A stretch of 64,000 nucleotides of DNA from Peribacillus faecalis. Lineage in GTDB: Bacteria > Bacillota > Bacilli > Bacillales > DSM-1321. Both the position numbers and the translations under genes were made by a program. The notes below the pieces were generated by a model. That model did not search any database and had not been told where the DNA came from. It saw only the letters and a program-made list of their open reading frames with translations. The DNA lies in the NCBI RefSeq assembly GCF_014712675.1, contig NZ_JACXSI010000001.1, positions 186,001-250,000 of the forward strand, written 5' to 3'. Below are positions 53,873 to 61,853 of this stretch, in pieces; within the stretch, counting starts at the first letter, position 1; each line of letters begins with the position of its first letter.

Positions 53873-53891
53873 GAGCTTTCACCTCACCTAA

Positions 53892-54303
53892 TTATTTAGA
53901 TAAACACCTTCATCTTATGTGAAAAACTCGCATATTATGAAACTTAAATTCGATAAAATTAGATTCGATAGAATAATTGCAAATCCTTCTAATCATTTTC
54001 GACAAAAGGTAACATAGAAAAAAGCAGACTTGTGAGAAATCATTTTCACACAATTGGTTTTAAGTGGAAAAACCAAAAGCGTATATCTGAATTAAATTTA
54101 TGAATGCGTTTTCAATGTGAAGTATATTTGAATAATATTATATATTTAGAATTGTCACCTATTTTTTATCCTAAAAAAAGGTATAATCCAATTGTAAAGC
54201 AATTCAAAACTATTAATCTTGCTGTATTGAATAAAAAATTACTATATTAATATTTTTATTCACACAGAAATGATATTTCTTTTTAAAGGAGGCGAAAAAA
54301 ACA
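53892..54303. other. Upstream region of the ascorbate-type PTS operon
   Basis: AT-rich, ~410 bases. Holds TATAAT at 54182-54187 with TTGTCA at 54152, but the spacing is 24 bases, so no standard promoter is certain; an activator-dependent promoter is possible. A catabolite-responsive element lies at 54101-54114. A hairpin TTGGTTTT-AAGTGG-AAAAACCAA lies near 54053-54075. No gene seen. Confidence 0.4.
54101..54114 (+). promoter_or_regulatory. Candidate CcpA cre site
   Basis: TGAATGCGTTTTCA fits the cre consensus TGWNANCGNTNWCA with one mismatch. About 190 bases upstream of the first PTS gene; consistent with carbon catabolite control. Confidence 0.5.
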
Positions 54304-54765
54304 GTGCTAATTGATCTAATTACAGAAAATAATATTCAATTTTTTGATCATCTCCCTGATTGGGAAGCTGCGATTGCAATTGCTGCTCAACCGCTCGTAG
54401 AAAGCAAGACAATCGAACCCACATACATAGATGCCATTATTGAAAACGTCAAAACATTAGGTCCTTACATCGTCATCGGTCCTGAAATCGCATTGCCGCA
54501 TGCAAGACCTGAGACAGGCGTCAACAAGCTTGGCATGAGCTTTATGAAATTGAATAATCCTGTTTATTTCTCAGAAGACAAAAGCAAACCGGTTACTTTG
54601 TTCTTTTGCTTAGCGGCTCCTGATAACAACTCTCATTTACAGGCGCTTTCACAATTAACGAAACTTCTTTGTGAAAATGGCAATTTAGAAAAACTGAAAA
54701 CATGTACAACTGCTGAAGAAGTCAGAGCGCTCCTTGGCGAGTACTCTAGTGTTCAATATCAATAA
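54304..54765 (+). CDS. PTS IIA, ascorbate/mannitol type (UlaC-like)
   Basis: 153 residues from GTG 54304 behind AGGAGGCG. Fructose/mannitol/ascorbate-type IIA; the phosphorylatable His is in ALPHARPETGV (~64). The fold helps accept phosphate from HPr and pass it to IIB. First gene of the IIA-IIB-IIC set. Ascorbate-type identity comes from the UlaA-type IIC downstream, but L-ascorbate versus another sugar acid or a pentitol is not decided. Confidence 0.88.
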   Translation: MLIDLITENNIQFFDHLPDWEAAIAIAAQPLVESKTIEPTYIDAIIENVKTLGPYIVIGPEIALPHARPETGVNKLGMSFMKLNNPVYFSEDKSKPVTLFFCLAAPDNNSHLQALSQLTKLLCENGNLEKLKTCTTAEEVRALLGEYSSVQYQ

Positions 54766-54792
54766 ATAAAAGGAAATTAGGAGGAAAACATT

Positions 54793-55077
54793 ATGAAAAT
54801 CATGGCTGTTTGTGGATCAGGTTTAGGAAGTAGCTTCATGTTGGAAATGAATATCGAGAATGTTCTAAAAAAACTTGGTGTTACCGGAGTTGAAGTAGAG
54901 CATACAGATCTTGGCTCCGCTACAAAAGATATGGCTGACGTATTTATTGCGGCTAAAGATATCGCTGGCGGCATGGATCACTTAGGGGAGGTGATTGTAT
55001 TAGATAATTTATTGGACAACGACACTCTTGAAGTGAAGTTGGAGGATTACTTGAAGGACAAAGGATTATTACATTAA
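54793..55077 (+). CDS. PTS IIB, ascorbate/lactose-galactitol type (UlaB-like)
   Basis: 94 residues. Phospho-cysteine loop MAVCGSGLGSSFML at the N-terminus (C7), typical of the GatB/UlaB class. Hydrophobic core VTGVEVEHTDLGSATKDMADVFIAAKDI, and a Rossmann-like fold. Placed 27 bases after IIA with AGGAGG. Transfers phosphate from IIA to the incoming sugar at IIC. Confidence 0.92.
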   Translation: MKIMAVCGSGLGSSFMLEMNIENVLKKLGVTGVEVEHTDLGSATKDMADVFIAAKDIAGGMDHLGEVIVLDNLLDNDTLEVKLEDYLKDKGLLH

Positions 55078-55130
55078 TCCGAACCAAGGAACTCATTTAT
55101 GCATCATAAGAATTAAAGGAGGAATTACCA

Positions 55131-56495
55131 ATGGGTAAAGCAATTCTTGATTTTATCGTTGACGTTTTAAGTGAACCGTCAATACTTGTTGCATTGATTG
55201 CCTTAATCGGCCTTTTACTTTTGAAAAAATCAGCATCAGATGTTATTAAAGGGACATTTAAAACATGCCTAGGTTTCTTAGTATTAACAGGCGGTTCTAC
55301 AATTTTACAAGGAGCATTAATTCCGTTCGGACAAATGTTCCAAGAAGCATTTAACGTAACTGGTGTAGTGCCAAATAATGAAGCCATCGTTTCTATGGCA
55401 TTAACTGAATTTGGTACAACTACTGCATTAATCATGGCTTTTGCGATGGTTGCCAATATATTAATCGCGCGTTTCACACCACTTAAATACATTTTCTTAA
55501 CTGGTCATCATACTTTATACATGTCTTGTATGGTTGCTGTTATCCTTTATGTATCAGGCTTACGCGGATTCACATTAGTTGCGACAGGTGCGATTGCTAC
55601 CGGTTTAATCATGGCTGTCTTCCCTGCGATCGTACAACCATTCATGAAGAAAATTACCGGACACGACAATGTCGCTCTAGGTCATTTCTCTTCTGCCGGT
55701 TATGCATTATCAGCATTAGTCGGTAAAGCAGTCGGTAAAAACTCTCGTTCAACAGAGGATTTAAACTTACCGAAAAATCTAGGTTTCTTACGTGACAGCT
55801 CAATTACAATCGCTATTACAATGTCTGTATTATACTTAATTGTAGCTGCATTCTGCGGACCTACTTATATTCAAACTGAATTAAGCGGAGGAACAAACTT
55901 CATTGTTTATTCTATTATTCAAGCGTTCACTTTCGCTGCCGGTGTATTCATTATCCTTGCCGGTGTACGTTTGATCTTAGCTGAAATTGTTCCGGCGTTC
56001 AAAGGTATCTCTGATCGTCTTGTGCCTAATTCTAAACCGGCTCTTGACTGTCCAATCGTATTCCCATACGCACCAAACGCTGTATTGCTTGGTTTCTTCT
56101 GCAGCTTCATTGGCGGTATTGTAGGTATGGCAGTACTTGGATGGGTCGGCGCCGTCATTATCTTACCTGGTGTCGTACCTCACTTCTTCTGCGGTGCAAC
56201 TGCAGGTGTGTTCGGTAACGCGACAGGCGGTGTTCGTGGTTGTACAATCGGTTCATTCTGTAACGGTTTATTAATCACGTTCTTACCTGTATTCTTACTT
56301 CCGGTTTTAGGTGACTTAGGTTTTGCGAATACAACATTCTCTGATGCCGATTTCGGTGTTTCCGGTATCGTGTTAGGTAACATTTCTAAACTTGGTGCCA
56401 GCGCAGTCGTTATTTTCGTCATCATGGCATTAGTAATCGCAATCGGAAGCGGATTCTTCTTTAAATCTAAAAAAACTGAAAAAGTTGAAGCATAA
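55131..56495 (+). CDS. PTS IIC, ascorbate type (UlaA/SgaT-like)
   Basis: 454-residue membrane transporter with ~11 helices of the UlaA/SgaT family. The start ILDFIVDVLSEPSILVALIALIGLL, the GAVG-like pattern VPNNEAIVSMALTEFGTTTAL and CPIVFPYAPNAVLLGFFCSFIGG are family traits. Substrate is translocated and phosphorylated with IIB. Third gene of the operon; ATG after AAAGGAGGAATTACC. No UlaG lactonase or UlaDEF genes are present, so the substrate could be another ascorbate-like sugar. Confidence 0.9.
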   Translation: MGKAILDFIVDVLSEPSILVALIALIGLLLLKKSASDVIKGTFKTCLGFLVLTGGSTILQGALIPFGQMFQEAFNVTGVVPNNEAIVSMALTEFGTTTALIMAFAMVANILIARFTPLKYIFLTGHHTLYMSCMVAVILYVSGLRGFTLVATGAIATGLIMAVFPAIVQPFMKKITGHDNVALGHFSSAGYALSALVGKAVGKNSRSTEDLNLPKNLGFLRDSSITIAITMSVLYLIVAAFCGPTYIQTELSGGTNFIVYSIIQAFTFAAGVFIILAGVRLILAEIVPAFKGISDRLVPNSKPALDCPIVFPYAPNAVLLGFFCSFIGGIVGMAVLGWVGAVIILPGVVPHFFCGATAGVFGNATGGVRGCTIGSFCNGLLITFLPVFLLPVLGDLGFANTTFSDADFGVSGIVLGNISKLGASAVVIFVIMALVIAIGSGFFFKSKKTEKVEA

Positions 56496-56497
56496 TG

Positions 56498-56617
56498 AGA
56501 AAAACCGGCACCGATCCTTTTTCATTATTGATTTCACTCCTAGATTTCACATCAATGAAAAAGGAGACAGCTTAGTACCGAGCATGGAAGGTGTAAGGTT
56601 AGACAGTTGTCTAAGTT
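56498..56617 (+). repeat. Interspersed repeat copy A8 (short full copy)
   Basis: AGAAAAACCGGCACCGATCC ... TCCTTTTTCATT / AATGAAAAAGGA (12-bp stem) ... GCATGGAAGGTGTAAGG-TTAGACAGTTGTCTAAG. It starts two bases past the IIC stop and has both ends but lacks the middle hairpin. Lies inside the PTS-transketolase group. Confidence 0.88.
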
Positions 56618-56691
56618 TTAATATCGCGTTAGAACACTAACACATACTATTAATACTATTTTGACTCATTAAATATGCTCACTTTTTAACA

Positions 56692-56742
56692 AAAGCCGCA
56701 TTTTTTGAAATTCATATATTTCAGAAGCTATGCGGCTTTTGT
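56692..56742 (+). terminator. Hairpin upstream of the split transketolase genes
   Basis: AAAAGCCGCAT ... ATGCGGCTTTT with a partly paired interior (TGAAA/TTTCA), ~30 bases before the transketolase ATG. It could terminate the PTS transcript or attenuate read-through to the transketolase genes; the tail is TTTTGTATACC. Confidence 0.65.
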
Positions 56743-56772
56743 ATACCAATTTTTCGACAGGAGGAATTTTGC

Positions 56773-57618
56773 ATGACTTTAGATATTGCTAAACTTGAGC
56801 ATTTCCGCGATGAAATTCGCTTACTTACATTAAAAGAGCTGGAACATAGAGGCTTCGGCCATTATGGAGGAAGTCTGTCGATTGTCGAAACATTGGCCGT
56901 CCTTTACGGAGAAGTACTGAATGTCGACCCGACGCACCATAAAAACCCAGAGGGCGATTATTTCATTTTATCAAAAGGCCATGCTGGTCCGGCACTTTAT
57001 GCTGCCCTTTCGCTGCGTGGTTTCTTTTCAGAGGATTTGCTCTACACGCTGAATGAAAACGGCACAAAACTCCCTTCTCACCCGGACCGCAATTTAACGC
57101 CGGGCATTGATATGACGACAGGTTCGCTCGGTCAAGGCATATCGGTTGCGACAGGTGTTGCACTTTCTAATAAACTATCCAATAAAGAAAACTATACATA
57201 TTGCATAGTTGGTGATGGTGAATTAAACGAAGGTCAATGCTGGGAAGCTTTCCAATTCGCTGCACATCATCAATTGAACAGACTAATTGTTTTCATTGAT
57301 GACAACAAAAAACAATTGGACGGTTACACTGCCGATATTATCGATCCCCTTGATTTACAAGATAAATTTGAGGCATTCGGCTTCTATACAATAAAAGTCG
57401 ACGGCAGTTCCATCAAAGAAATTTACGCTGCTATTAAACGAGGTAAATCGCAAAACGACTTACCGGTTGCTATCATTCTCGATACGGTAAAAGGCCAAGG
57501 TGTTCCTTGCATCGAGAATATTATGGCAAATCACCACCTCCGCCCTACCGAACAACAACACGAAGAGATTTTAACAGCTATTTCAGAGCTTGAAGCTAAA
57601 GTAGGAGGAATCGCCTAA
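56773..57618 (+). CDS. Transketolase, N-terminal subunit
   Basis: 281-residue thiamine-pyrophosphate-binding half of a split transketolase. GDGELNEGQCWE (TPP/Mg motif GDG...), SKGHAGPALYAALSLRG, and GSLGQGISVATG are intact; ends VKGQGVPCIENIMANHHLRP. AGGAGG precedes ATG. Works with the next gene product to move two-carbon units between sugar phosphates. Linked to the PTS, it probably metabolises a pentose-type product of the transported sugar. Confidence 0.92.
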   Translation: MTLDIAKLEHFRDEIRLLTLKELEHRGFGHYGGSLSIVETLAVLYGEVLNVDPTHHKNPEGDYFILSKGHAGPALYAALSLRGFFSEDLLYTLNENGTKLPSHPDRNLTPGIDMTTGSLGQGISVATGVALSNKLSNKENYTYCIVGDGELNEGQCWEAFQFAAHHQLNRLIVFIDDNKKQLDGYTADIIDPLDLQDKFEAFGFYTIKVDGSSIKEIYAAIKRGKSQNDLPVAIILDTVKGQGVPCIENIMANHHLRPTEQQHEEILTAISELEAKVGGIA

Positions 57619-58574
57619 TGACAACTATGACACTAAGAGAATATAAAATGGATTCCATTGAAATGCGCAAAGCTTATGCGAACACATTGCTTGAACTTGC
57701 GAAAAGTAATCCGAACATTATCGGGCTTGATGCTGATTTAATGGCCTCAATCGGCACAGATAAAATCAAAGATCAAATTCCGAACCAACTGATTGATTGC
57801 GGTATTATGGAAGGGCATATGGTCAGTGCTGCCGCCGGTTTTTCTTTAACAGGTAAAATCCCTTTCGTTCATACATTCGCTCAATTCGCGACACGAAGAG
57901 CTTACGACCAACTGTTCATTTCCGGTGCTTATGCGCAACTGAACATGAAAATACTCGGCTCTGACGCAGGTGTATCTGCTGAACATAACGGCGGAACGCA
58001 TATGCCTTTTGAAGATATCGGGTTAATGCGTCTCATCCCTCACGCTACTGTGTATGAAGCGAGTGATGCAACAATGCTGTCTTACTTACTGAAACAAGTG
58101 GCGGATGAATATGGTATTCACTACATCCGTACAATTCGCAAAACAGCCGTAAAAATATATGATGAAAACGAAACGTTTGAAAAAGGTAAAGGAAAAGTGC
58201 TCCGCAAAGGAAAAGATGTTACGCTGATTGCAAGTGGTATCGAGGTTATCGAGGCACTAAAAGCAGCCGATCTTTTAGAAGCTGAAGGCATTGAAGCAAC
58301 TGTCATTGATATGTTCTGCATCAAGCCGATTGACGACGAGCTGATAATCCGCTGTGCAAAGGAAACTAAAGGTATTGTCACTTGTGAAAACCACAACGTT
58401 ATCGGCGGACTGGGCAGCGCCGTCGCCGAAGTATTAAGTGAACAGTACCCGGCTCCTCTTCGCCGCATCGGTGTGAAGGAACAATTCGGCCAAGTCGGAA
58501 AAATGGAGTACTTGAAACAAGTATACGAATTAACCGCTGAAGATATTGCGAAAGCTGCAAGACAGCTCGTCTAA
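57618..58574 (+). CDS. Transketolase, C-terminal subunit
   Basis: 318 residues: pyrimidine-binding domain (IGLDADLMASIGTDKIKD, then VPFVHTFAQFATRRAYDQL-like PFVHTFAQFATRRAYDQ) and the transketolase C-terminal domain (VTCENHNVIGGLGSAVAEVLSEQ). ATG overlaps the previous stop (TAATG), so translation is coupled. Glu that activates TPP is expected in CGIMEGHMVSAAAGF. Typical split arrangement of many Firmicutes. Followed by a terminator. Confidence 0.92.
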   Translation: MTTMTLREYKMDSIEMRKAYANTLLELAKSNPNIIGLDADLMASIGTDKIKDQIPNQLIDCGIMEGHMVSAAAGFSLTGKIPFVHTFAQFATRRAYDQLFISGAYAQLNMKILGSDAGVSAEHNGGTHMPFEDIGLMRLIPHATVYEASDATMLSYLLKQVADEYGIHYIRTIRKTAVKIYDENETFEKGKGKVLRKGKDVTLIASGIEVIEALKAADLLEAEGIEATVIDMFCIKPIDDELIIRCAKETKGIVTCENHNVIGGLGSAVAEVLSEQYPAPLRRIGVKEQFGQVGKMEYLKQVYELTAEDIAKAARQLV

Positions 58575-58577
58575 TTA

Positions 58578-58615
58578 AAAGACCTCAAAAAGTTATTGGC
58601 TTTTGAGGTCTTTTC
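58578..58615 (+). terminator. Terminator of the transketolase genes
   Basis: AAAAGACCTCAAAA-AGTTATTGGC-TTTTGAGGTCTTTT; 14-bp stem and T-rich tail. Confidence 0.88.
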
Positions 58616-58617
58616 AT

Positions 58618-58767
58618 TTAATCCATTGCTGTATTCGCTTTCTTTCTTCCCTTAATCAAATACCTTAACTGAACAAATACAAGTATTCCATTCAACAACC
58701 AAATACTAAGAGCTCCGGATTTTAATCCGTATATAACAAAAAGTGCCCCCCAATCGAAGAAACGCTT
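58618..58767 (-). CDS. Possible small membrane protein lacking a normal start
   Basis: Minus-strand open frame directly after the thioesterase gene. It ends at TAA (58620-58618) and reads RFFDWGALFVIYGLKSGALS, then continues hydrophobic to VFVQLRYLIKGRKKANTAMD. About 48 codons with one or two membrane segments. No ATG, GTG or TTG begins it before the in-frame stop TAATAA; it may be a decayed gene or have an unusual start. Not a recognised family. Confidence 0.3.
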   Translation of the reverse strand, partial: KRFFDWGALFVIYGLKSGALSIWLLNGILVFVQLRYLIKGRKKANTAMD

Positions 58768-58772
58768 TCTTG

Positions 58773-59168
58773 TTATTTATTATTTTTTACAATGGCAACT
58801 GTGCAGCGCGATACGCAAATGAGTTTCTCTTCCTCATCAACTATTTTAATATCCCAGACCATTGTAGTACGGCCTTTATGTAAAGGTGTGCCAATTCCTG
58901 TAACGATTCCTTCTCTTTTTCCGCGAATGTGGTTAGCATTTATCTCAAGACCAACCGCAATCTCCGTCTCATGGTCAATTTGAATCCACGTGCCCATGCT
59001 GGCAATCGACTCCGCCAAAACGACAGAAGCTCCACCATGAAGCAATCCAAACGGCTGATGCGTCGCAGCGTGCACGGGCATTGTCGCCACTACGCGGTCT
59101 TTCGTTAATTCTACCGTTTCAATTCCTAATGCACCAGCAATTGTTTCTGATTCAGGCTTTAGTTTCAT
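58773..59168 (-). CDS. Hot-dog-fold thioesterase (PaaI/YuxO-like)
   Basis: 131 residues. Hot-dog fold: RVVATMPVHAATHQPFGLLHGGASVVLAESIAS, with the H-GG motif and the acid (E) at the catalytic position. LEINANHIRGKREGIVTG follows. Hydrolyses acyl/aryl-CoA; B. subtilis YuxO (MenI-type candidate) is similar. GGGGGG-rich ribosome site precedes ATG 59168. It might act in menaquinone DHNA-CoA hydrolysis or general acyl-CoA control; not determined. Confidence 0.9.
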   Translation of the reverse strand: MKLKPESETIAGALGIETVELTKDRVVATMPVHAATHQPFGLLHGGASVVLAESIASMGTWIQIDHETEIAVGLEINANHIRGKREGIVTGIGTPLHKGRTTMVWDIKIVDEEEKLICVSRCTVAIVKNNK

Positions 59169-59289
59169 TTACTGTTTCCCCCCAAGCAAAAATACAATGC
59201 ATTCCTCAATTTGATTCATAGCATCTGCCAGCTCGTTTATTGTAATTTTTTGTCTATTGAAAATATAACATATAAAAATTAGCTTGTAT

Positions 59290-59318
59290 AGAAAAACTGT
59301 TACCGTTCCTTTTTCATT
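59290..59318 (+). repeat. Solo 5' repeat module A9
   Basis: AGAAAAACTGTTACCGTTCC then TTTTTCATTTT; a diverged 5' module only. Confidence 0.6.
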
Positions 59319-59327
59319 TTTAATGTT

Positions 59328-59362
59328 AAAAAGGGTTCCTGGCTAATCATCCAGAAACCCTT
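59328..59362 (-). terminator. Terminator of EEP-family gene
   Basis: Minus strand: AAGGGTTTCTGG-ATGATTAG-CCAGGAACCCTT followed by TTTAACATT. Confidence 0.82.
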
Positions 59363-59379
59363 CGCCTTCGGCGTCAGTA

Positions 59380-60096
59380 TTAACCGCGCAAATCGACCAT
59401 TAACGCTTCATTTTCTGATTGTCCATCCAAAGTCGGCTCAGCGGACAGATGAAATTTAACCAGCTCTGAACGCAATTTAGGAGAGACGTATGCATAGTCA
59501 ATCCTGAACCCATAATCAAGCGCTATTTCCCCGCTTAACACCTTCTCCTGATCGGTGATGAATCTCCAAGACTCCATCCAGCCTAGTTCATTCAATTCTT
59601 GCAGGTAACTAGCAGAGTTTGCGACCGGACCATGACTGTCCATCATCCAGCTCGTATTATAATCACCGATGATGAGACAACGATCTCCTATATGCTGCTT
59701 CGCATAATCAATCGCCTGTCTGAAAAACAAATCCCGATCAGGCAAGCTCGTCATATGACTCGGAATGTGGACACCCAACAAATGAAGATCCTTTTCTGAA
59801 AAGTAAAGCTCTACCCATCTTTCATATGGCAATGCTATCTCTTCACGATTTGTCACATCGTCAAAATCGATTTTGGAGGCAACAAAAACACATTCTGCTC
59901 GATAAGGAGAGTTATGTTTCGTTTGAAACGTATAGCCCGATGCGAACAAACTTTTCGCAATCGCCCGACCTTTGTCATTATCGACATATTCCGTCAGCAC
60001 TATAATATCCGCATGATGATCGAGCAGATGATTGATGATTGAGTAGAATTGGGACTGCACCCCTCCTACACCGACATTCCATGTTAACAACCTCAT
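59380..60096 (-). CDS. Endonuclease/exonuclease/phosphatase (EEP)-family protein
   Basis: 238 residues from ATG 60096 (GAGGTGGTGTTG). EEP superfamily (DNase I/Exo III-like). Metal-binding residues are seen as N in LLTWNVG and E in VLTEYVDN, H in GVHIPS, and D/N in IIGDYNTS. The usual terminal SDH catalytic motif is not visible: the protein ends SENEALMVDLRG, so the general-base His may be lost or supplied elsewhere. Substrate unknown. Confidence 0.82.
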   Translation of the reverse strand: MRLLTWNVGVGGVQSQFYSIINHLLDHHADIIVLTEYVDNDKGRAIAKSLFASGYTFQTKHNSPYRAECVFVASKIDFDDVTNREEIALPYERWVELYFSEKDLHLLGVHIPSHMTSLPDRDLFFRQAIDYAKQHIGDRCLIIGDYNTSWMMDSHGPVANSASYLQELNELGWMESWRFITDQEKVLSGEIALDYGFRIDYAYVSPKLRSELVKFHLSAEPTLDGQSENEALMVDLRG

Positions 60097-60263
60097 CAAC
60101 ACCACCTCATCTTTGCACTTACATACTACTCTTTACCCCTATCGCCGACAGGTTAACTTAAAATCTCATAAACTGTTCAACAATAGAATGAAACTCCGAC
60201 TGTAAAAAATTTGCACCGATGATATAATAAAAGCAAATTTCTAAATAAAGGATTGGTGCCGGC

Positions 60264-61178
60264 ATGAACACTTTTTATTTAACAACACCTGATAAACACC
60301 AAACTTTTGTAAGAAGCTGGATGATTGAACATCCGAAGGCAATTGTTCAAATTGTCCACGGCATGAATGAGCATTCGAAACGCTATAATGCTTTTGCCCG
60401 ATTCCTGAACGCACAAGGCTTTGCAGTTTTTGCGACCGACCACCGCGGCCATGGCCACTCAGCCCGCAATGAAGAAAGCATCGGTTATATTGGCGATGAT
60501 GGATTCACGATGATGGTAGATGATGAACACATGCTTTACCAACACATACAAGCCAGTATTCCGAGTGTGCCTCATTTCCTGCTCGGGCATAGCATGGGCT
60601 CTTTCATTACGCAACGATACATTCAATTGTACGGCAGTGAGCTGACCGGTGCGATTTTAGTCGGCACAGGGGGCCCGCGCCATGATCTGAAGCTAGGAGC
60701 ATTTGTTGCCGGACTTGTTGAAAAAGCAAACGGAGACAAACGCATGAAAACATTAGATAAAGTTATATTTAACGGATACAACTCCCGTTTCATAAAAAAA
60801 ACAGGATTTGAATGGCTGGCCAATGATCCGGACGTCGTTCATGATTTTATTACCGATCCTTTTTGCGGACACATTTTCCCGCCAAGTTTCTTCCGGCAAT
60901 TTATGCAATTCATGCAAAGTATTTTTGAAATTGATGAAGTGAAAAAAGTGCCTGCCAAACTTCCGGTAATAATTTTATCCGGAAGCAATGATCCGGTCGG
61001 GCAGTACGGCAAAGGCACCGATAAATTATTTCATCTCTATCAATCAATTGGATTAAATAATCTCCGATATAAACTATATCCGAACGGACGCCACGAAATC
61101 TTGAATGATTATAACCGCCAAGAAGTGTATGAGGATATCGTTGCTTGGTTACATGAGCAGCTATCAAATAACACATAA
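60264..61178 (+). CDS. Alpha/beta hydrolase, monoacylglycerol lipase-like
   Basis: 304 residues. Serine hydrolase: oxyanion segment IVHGMNEHSKRYN, nucleophile GHSMGS (~114), Asp in LPVIILSGSNDPVG, and His in NGRHEI. It matches lysophospholipase/monoglyceride lipase enzymes (PldB-like). AAAGGATTGGTGCCGGC precedes ATG. The next gene begins 12 bases later, so they form an operon. Natural ester substrate not known. Confidence 0.93.
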   Translation: MNTFYLTTPDKHQTFVRSWMIEHPKAIVQIVHGMNEHSKRYNAFARFLNAQGFAVFATDHRGHGHSARNEESIGYIGDDGFTMMVDDEHMLYQHIQASIPSVPHFLLGHSMGSFITQRYIQLYGSELTGAILVGTGGPRHDLKLGAFVAGLVEKANGDKRMKTLDKVIFNGYNSRFIKKTGFEWLANDPDVVHDFITDPFCGHIFPPSFFRQFMQFMQSIFEIDEVKKVPAKLPVIILSGSNDPVGQYGKGTDKLFHLYQSIGLNNLRYKLYPNGRHEILNDYNRQEVYEDIVAWLHEQLSNNT

Positions 61179-61190
61179 GGATGTGAGTTC

Positions 61191-61835
61191 TTGATTAAGA
61201 ACCGTAGGCTTTTTATTTTTTCGTGTTTATTTTTTCTCGCTTTTATCACTTTCAATTTTCCTTTTCCGCATGCAAAACCTTATGGCGAACTGTTACTTTC
61301 ACTCTTTAACTCGCCTGTCAACTTCAATTTCGCCTCCATAATCTCATTGCTTTTGCTCGGATTATGCCTGGTTTCGCTGATGAAATCATTAAACAAATTT
61401 ATAGGAAGGGCGGTCATCATCGCAATTTTTGCTGCCGCCTTGCTTCCTCCTTGGATCGTTGAAAAATATCAACAGACGTTAGCGACAGGTATTTATGCAG
61501 TACACTATGACCCGCAAGCAAGCAACTGTCAATTTGAGAAAACGAGTGATGAAACAATGTTGATTCAATGCAATCTTGCTTTTGAAAATTACAGCAGCGA
61601 CGATGTACAGTTTACGGCCGAATTTGAAGACCGCTCCAGACTCGAAGACAACCCGGTCTATGATTTGCTAGAGGCTGCCGGATCTTTTAAAATCGCACTT
61701 TCCGGCGATGAATACGGAATTATAACTATAAATAAAGAAGTTGATGTCGCTGATTTAAACAATCAGATAGAGGCAGGCGGCGGATATGGAATAACTGTTA
61801 CAATCCAGTCTGAAGGAAAGATGCGCAAGTTATGA
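61191..61835 (+). CDS. Membrane protein with C-terminal beta-type domain, unknown
   Basis: 214 residues from TTG 61191 (AAGGATGTGAG). About three hydrophobic segments: FIFSCLFFLAFITF (8-22), NFASIISLLLLGLCLVSLM (46-65) and AVIIAIFAAALLPPWIV (74-90). A ~120-residue extracytoplasmic part follows, with DPQASNCQFEKTSDETMLIQC (two cysteines that could form a disulfide) and regular beta patterns. No family recognised. Cotranscribed with the upstream lipase. Confidence 0.65.
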   Translation: MIKNRRLFIFSCLFFLAFITFNFPFPHAKPYGELLLSLFNSPVNFNFASIISLLLLGLCLVSLMKSLNKFIGRAVIIAIFAAALLPPWIVEKYQQTLATGIYAVHYDPQASNCQFEKTSDETMLIQCNLAFENYSSDDVQFTAEFEDRSRLEDNPVYDLLEAAGSFKIALSGDEYGIITINKEVDVADLNNQIEAGGGYGITVTIQSEGKMRKL

Positions 61836-61853
61836 AAAGTTTGAAGCATGGAT

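Noticed and set aside
54152-54187. TTGTCA ... TATAAT as a standard promoter of the PTS genes
   Set aside because: Spacing of 24 bases is too long for an ordinary sigma-A promoter.
1445-59318. CRISPR array or insertion sequences as an explanation for the repeats
   Set aside because: Copies are dispersed over many kilobases, differ in length, have no uniform spacers, and no transposase gene is present in the window.
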